DNA from: Moraxellaceae bacterium
GTDB lineage: Bacteria > Pseudomonadota > Gammaproteobacteria > Pseudomonadales > Moraxellaceae
Length of the DNA stretch: 8,725 bases
Direction of reading: 5' to 3'
Assembly (NCBI GenBank): GCA_021156385.1
Contig: JAJNDL010000029.1
Location: 1-8,725, forward strand
Made by a program: the position numbers and the translations under genes
The notes under the pieces: model-generated
Seen by the model: only the letters and a program-made list of their open reading frames with translations
Database searches by the model: none
What the model was told of the DNA's origin: nothing
Shown: positions 5,184-8,725 of the stretch, one piece after another
Numbering within the stretch: the stretch's first letter is position 1
How the letters are laid out: every line of letters begins with the position of its first letter

Positions 5184-7019
5184 CTAGTTGTTCTCTAGGG
5201 GTTCGAATAACTCCACGCCCTGCTCGCGGCCCTTCACATGGAACTCGCCATGCGAAACGAAACGGAAGCGGCCGGGGGCGGTTAGCTCACAGGCATCGCG
5301 CGTACTGCGGGATACCAGTACCCGCGCCACGCCCTTGGTGCAACCTTCAATACGACTGGCGAGATTAACCGTATCGCCAATGGCGGTGTAGTCCAAGCGG
5401 TCGTCGCTGCCGAGGAAGCCGACCACGGCCGGGCCGGTGTGCAGGCCGATGCCGATGTCGAAGTCGCCGAGGCTGCTGTCGGCCTGCGCCAGCTCCTGCT
5501 TGAAGGCATCCAGCGCCTGCGCCATGCCGATGGCGGCCTGCACGGCGTGCGCGGCATGCTGCGGGTTGTCGGTGGGCGCGTTCCAGAAGGCCATGACGGC
5601 GTCGCCGATGAACTTGTCGAGCGTGCCGCCGTGGCGGAACACGACCTCCACCTGCTGCGTGAAGTAGCGGTTGAGCAGCTCCACCACGGCTTCCGGCGTG
5701 CGCGTCTCGGACAGCGTGGTGAAGCCGCGGATGTCGGAGAAGAGGATGGTGATCTCGCGCGACTCGGGCTTGCGCTCGCGCGAGAGTTCGCCGGATTTCA
5801 CCAGGTCGTCGACCACGCGCGGGTCGAGGAAGCGGCCGAAGAGCGTGACCGTGGCCTCGCGTTCACGGCGCTCGCGCCAGAAGGCCTCGGTGGAGAACAG
5901 CAGCCAGCCCAGCCAGGTCAGCGCCAGCGCCGCGCCGACCGGCACGTACCAGCGCGAGGCGAGCAGGGCATAGCTGGCGCCTGCCACCAGCGCCGTCAGC
6001 ACGGTGAGGCCGATGCCGGCGCGCAGCGGATTCACGCGCTTGCGGAAGGCCGTGGCGAGGGCGGCGACGAGCAACAGCGCCAGTGGCCAGCGTGCCGGCA
6101 CCTCGCGCAGCCAGTCGCCCTGCCGCAGGTTGGCGATGGCCGTCATGATGACCTCCGCGCCCGGCGTCAGCGTCGCCTTCGGCGTGGGGCGCAGGTCGTA
6201 GAGGCCGGGCGCCGTCGCGCCGATGAAGACGATGCGGCCGCGCAGGCTGTCGGCCAGCGTCGGCTGCTCGCGGGCGAGGTCGTGGAAGAGGTCGCTGTAG
6301 GCGATCTGCTGCGGCAGGCGGCCGTACCAGTGCAGGCGGATGCGCTCGTCCGGCGGTAGCGTCGTGCCGCTGTGGCGGGCGACGGCGGCGCTCATGGTGG
6401 GCAGGCGCCAGCCGTCGATCCCGGTGTAGAGGCGGGCGTGGCGGCCGACGCCGTCTTCGTCCCTTTCGAAGTTGATCAGGCCGCCCTGCCAGTTGCGTTC
6501 CTGCAGGATGCCCGGCACCAGCAGCGGGGCCTTTGCATCGGCACGGGCGGCGGCGGTTTTCATGGCGCCGAAGCTGGGCGGCAGCGCGGCCAGCGGTCCG
6601 GGCTTGCCGTCGGCCATCAGCAGCGAGGGGAAGAACAGGTTGTCGTACTGCGCCGCAATGTCGCGCAGCACGGCATCGCTGTCGGGGCGGAAGGTGTCGG
6701 GCTCGCTGAAGAAGACGTCGAAGGCGATCGCCCGCGGCTCGTAGGCCTGCAGGTTGGCGATGAGCTCGCCGTGCACGCCGCGTGGCCAGGGCCAGGAGCC
6801 GGCCGTCTCCAGCATCCCGGCATCCTCCAGGCTCTTCTGGTCGATGGTGACGAAGACGATGTCGTCGGGCGGCAGGCGTGACTGCGCATGCTGCGCGACC
6901 ATGGCATCGCCGACGCGCTGATCGAGGCGGTCGAGCAGGCCGGTGAGCTGGAGCAGGGCCGCCAGCCCCGCCAGCAGCAGGGCGGGCACGACGAGGGCCT
7001 TGTGCGTCGGCGCGGCCAT
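5184..7019 (-). CDS. CHASE2-domain class III adenylate cyclase
   Basis: A 611-residue membrane-bound cyclase that should convert ATP to cAMP. The order is: membrane helix at 8-27, periplasmic CHASE2 sensor at about 35-300 (IVFVTIDQKSLEDAG, then WPWPR at 76-80 and AIAFDVFFSEPD at 97-108), three membrane helices at about 310-326, 334-354 and 358-376, then the cytoplasmic catalytic domain from about 418. Catalytic residues are complete: metal-binding Asp429 (FSDIRGFT) and Asp473 (FIGDAVMAF), adenine-selecting Lys469 and Thr545 (DYTAIGD), and transition-state Asn552 and Arg556 (VNLASRIEG). The Lys/Thr pair points to ATP over GTP and to subclass IIIb; IIIb enzymes are often bicarbonate responsive, but that is untested here. 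Its ATG overlaps the upstream hydrolase stop by one base (TGATG), with GGAG 8 bases before. The CHASE2 ligand is unknown. Exported proteins are encoded on both sides. Confidence 0.94.
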   Translation of the reverse strand: MAAPTHKALVVPALLLAGLAALLQLTGLLDRLDQRVGDAMVAQHAQSRLPPDDIVFVTIDQKSLEDAGMLETAGSWPWPRGVHGELIANLQAYEPRAIAFDVFFSEPDTFRPDSDAVLRDIAAQYDNLFFPSLLMADGKPGPLAALPPSFGAMKTAAARADAKAPLLVPGILQERNWQGGLINFERDEDGVGRHARLYTGIDGWRLPTMSAAVARHSGTTLPPDERIRLHWYGRLPQQIAYSDLFHDLAREQPTLADSLRGRIVFIGATAPGLYDLRPTPKATLTPGAEVIMTAIANLRQGDWLREVPARWPLALLLVAALATAFRKRVNPLRAGIGLTVLTALVAGASYALLASRWYVPVGAALALTWLGWLLFSTEAFWRERREREATVTLFGRFLDPRVVDDLVKSGELSRERKPESREITILFSDIRGFTTLSETRTPEAVVELLNRYFTQQVEVVFRHGGTLDKFIGDAVMAFWNAPTDNPQHAAHAVQAAIGMAQALDAFKQELAQADSSLGDFDIGIGLHTGPAVVGFLGSDDRLDYTAIGDTVNLASRIEGCTKGVARVLVSRSTRDACELTAPGRFRFVSHGEFHVKGREQGVELFEPLENN

Positions 7020-7609
7020 CAGCGCTGCTCCACCACGGTCAGCAGCGGCGATTCGAAGACGGCAACCGGGGCGATGACGGTTTCATCCAGGGGCACGCGC
7101 TGGCCGTAGCGCTCCTGCATCTTGCGCTTCACGGCGGGATCGTCGAGATGGAAATCGCGCAGCTGCTGCGTGGCGCCGACCTGGAGGCCGGTGGCGCGGA
7201 AATACGCCTTCCACACGAGCTCGGAGCAGTAGATGCGCCCGTCCGACCACTCGAAGGTGAGGTCGTAGGAGCGGCCGAGGAATTTCTCGCCCTCGCGGCG
7301 CAGCTGCTGCAGGTCGGCGGCGGAGAGCGGGGCAGCGAGACGCTTGATGACGTAGCGGCCGCCTTCGCCGCGCGCCTGCCACTGCGCAAGCGGCGTGTAC
7401 TTCACCGGCTGCACGGCCTCCAGCACGAAGGGCTTGCCGCCGCGCAGGAAGATCAGGCCCATGTGGCTGTAGCGCGAGCCCGTCGCTTTCTGCACGGCAA
7501 TACTCTGCGCCGAACGCGAGGTGTGGAAGATGATGTCGCCGTCCCGGGGCGTATAGGCCGATGCCGCGCCTGCAAGCAGCAGGGCGCATACCCCTGTCAG
7601 AATTTTCAC
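7019..7609 (-). CDS. Exported YiiX/YebB-like NlpC/P60 cysteine hydrolase (peptidase C92 type)
   Basis: A 196-residue protein with a signal peptide at 1-18 (cleavage after AlaAlaSerAla). It belongs to the circularly permuted NlpC/P60 group represented by E. coli YiiX and YebB. Diagnostic features are GDIIFHTSRS at 24-33, the catalytic His49 in SRYSHMGLIF (45-54), a polar partner at Glu64 (VLEAV) and the catalytic Cys128 in IYCSELVWKAY (126-136). This His-before-Cys order is what defines the permuted form. Members are candidate amidases or hydrolases of peptidoglycan or acyl-linked substrates; the substrate here is unknown. The start is GTG (7607-7609) with AAGAGGG 6 bases upstream. It lies 21 bases after recN and overlaps the cyclase start by one base, so it is probably the first gene of the coupled envelope set. 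Confidence 0.88.
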   Translation of the reverse strand: MKILTGVCALLLAGAASAYTPRDGDIIFHTSRSAQSIAVQKATGSRYSHMGLIFLRGGKPFVLEAVQPVKYTPLAQWQARGEGGRYVIKRLAAPLSAADLQQLRREGEKFLGRSYDLTFEWSDGRIYCSELVWKAYFRATGLQVGATQQLRDFHLDDPAVKRKMQERYGQRVPLDETVIAPVAVFESPLLTVVEQR

Positions 7610-7615
7610 CGCATT

Positions 7616-7622
7616 CCCTCTT
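7616..7622 (-). promoter_or_regulatory. Ribosome binding site setting the GTG start of the C92-type hydrolase
   Basis: Minus-strand AAGAGGG is followed by six bases (AATGCG) and then GTG at 7609-7607. The start gives a complete, well-formed signal peptide, which supports it. Confidence 0.7.
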
Positions 7623-7630
7623 GCTGGGGT

Positions 7631-8725
7631 TTAGCTGGCCGACAGCATGGCCTCCGCATGCTTGCGCGTCTCGGCGGTGATGGTGAGGCCGCCGGACATG
7701 CGTGCAATTTCCTCAATGCGTTCCTCGCGCGTCAGCTCGCGCACCGCACTGGTGGTGTTGCCGCCCTGCACGCTCTTCTCCACGCGCAAGTGCTGGTGGC
7801 CGAGCGCGGCAACCTGCGGCTGGTGCGTGATGGAGAACACCTGGGCGTAGTCGCCCAGCTCGCGCAGCAGGCGACCGACCACTTCGGCGATGCCGCCGCC
7901 GATGCCGACGTCGACTTCGTCGAAGACCATGACCGGCACCGGCGAGTGCTTGGCGTTCACCACCTGGATGGCGAGCGAGACGCGCGAGAGTTCGCCGCCC
8001 GAGGCGACCTTCGCCAGGCCCTTCAGCGGCTGGCCGGGGTTGGCGCTGATCAGGAACTCGATGTCGTCGAGGCCGTGCGCAGCGGGCTTTTCCAGCGCCG
8101 TCAGCGCGACCTCGAAGCGGGAATTGCCCATGCCCAGCGTTTTCAGGCGGGCAAGGACTTCGTCGCCGAACTGCTTCGCCGCCTTCTGGCGCGCCTTGCG
8201 CAGCTTCTCGGCGGCGGCGGCGTAACTCTTTTCGAGCGTGGCGACTTCGCGCGCGAGGGCCTCGAGGTCCTGGCTGCGCTGCAGCTGCGCCTGCTCGTCG
8301 GCCAGTGCGGCCTGCACGTCCGGAATCTCCTGCGGCGGGACGCGGTGCTTGCGCGCGAGGGCGTGCACGGCGGCAAGACGGTCTTCGAGCTCGGTGAGGC
8401 GCGCCGGATCGGCGTCCAGGCTTTCCAGGTAATGGCGCAGCGTGGAGGCGCCTTCCTCGATCTGGATCAGGGCGCCGTCGAGCAGCTCGGCGACCTCGTC
8501 CAGTCTCGGGTGGCGGCTGCGCTCGCCTTCCAGTGCCTTCAGCGCCTGCTGGATGCAGCGCGCGGCGTTGTCGGATTCATTTTCGGTGAGGCGGTCCAGC
8601 GTCAGCTCGCCGTTCTGCAGCAGCGAGCCGAGGTTGGCGAGGGCGTCGTGCTCCTGCTCCAGCTTTTCATAGTCGCCGGCCTTCAGGCCGAGCGCTTCCA
8701 GCTCGCCGAGCTGGTGGGTGACGAG
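7631..8725 (-). CDS. recN: DNA repair protein RecN (5' end outside window)
   Basis: C-terminal 364 residues of RecN, an SMC-like ATPase acting with RecA in double-strand break repair. The frame is open to the right edge; the GTG at 8368 is internal, because upstream residues match RecN well (HQLGELEALGL at visible 4-14, then DRLAAVHALARKHRVPPQEIP across the apparent start). RecN is usually about 550 residues, so roughly 190, including Walker A, lie outside the window. Visible parts are the coiled-coil arms (about 15-190), the ABC signature SGGELSR at 242-248, Walker B VMVFDE at 265-270 with the DVGIGG loop, and the switch histidine His301 (SITHQPQ). The stop is TAA at 7631-7633. No terminator is seen in the 21 bases before the next gene, so read-through into the envelope operon is likely. 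LexA control is common for recN, but the promoter is not in view. Confidence 0.97.
   Translation of the reverse strand, partial: LVTHQLGELEALGLKAGDYEKLEQEHDALANLGSLLQNGELTLDRLTENESDNAARCIQQALKALEGERSRHPRLDEVAELLDGALIQIEEGASTLRHYLESLDADPARLTELEDRLAAVHALARKHRVPPQEIPDVQAALADEQAQLQRSQDLEALAREVATLEKSYAAAAEKLRKARQKAAKQFGDEVLARLKTLGMGNSRFEVALTALEKPAAHGLDDIEFLISANPGQPLKGLAKVASGGELSRVSLAIQVVNAKHSPVPVMVFDEVDVGIGGGIAEVVGRLLRELGDYAQVFSITHQPQVAALGHQHLRVEKSVQGGNTTSAVRELTREERIEEIARMSGGLTITAETRKHAEAMLSAS

Noticed and set aside
5439..6359. Plus-strand open frame (306 codons) opposite the cyclase
   Set aside because: Composition is rich in Arg, Ala, Gly, His and Glu, typical of a GC-rich antisense frame, and it lies wholly within the well-supported cyclase gene.

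Overview
The window is dense, high-GC proteobacterial DNA with about 97% coding space. The gene set and protein styles (recN, a CHASE2-type adenylate cyclase, an SH3/M48 pair, M48 with a long N-terminal extension, tandem AIM24 genes) best suit a betaproteobacterium, perhaps Rhodocyclales or Nitrosomonadales. That placement is inferred from general resemblance; there is no rRNA or other strict marker here. No mobile element, CRISPR array, tRNA or rRNA was seen, and no gene-free stretch exceeds 100 bases.

Two gene clusters converge on one shared terminator near 3565. The plus-strand cluster (2-3536) is a membrane-anchored M48 metalloprotease cut by the left edge, followed by three consecutive AIM24 (TIGR00266/DUF124) paralogs 13-43 bases apart. 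The third paralog carries an extra N-terminal domain of about 70 residues and a Pro/Ala linker. A LacI-type palindrome lies just ahead of the first AIM24 gene.

The minus-strand cluster runs from the right edge: recN (5' end outside the window), an exported YiiX/YebB-like cysteine hydrolase (peptidase C92 type), a CHASE2 adenylate cyclase, an exported SH3-domain protein, an exported M48 metalloprotease, and a 48-codon membrane protein. The junctions are 21 bases, 1-base overlap, 0 bases, 4-base overlap and 84 bases, so the hydrolase, cyclase, SH3 and M48 genes are almost certainly one translationally coupled operon. recN probably feeds into it.

The minus-strand operon combines a cyclase whose sensor domain faces the periplasm with three proteins predicted to be exported there. 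That suggests an envelope-state-to-cAMP module, but this is inference from gene order. A perfect 40-base palindrome with A- and T-tracts on both flanks can end transcription in both directions and separates the clusters. Individual families are known; the possible novelty lies in how they are combined.
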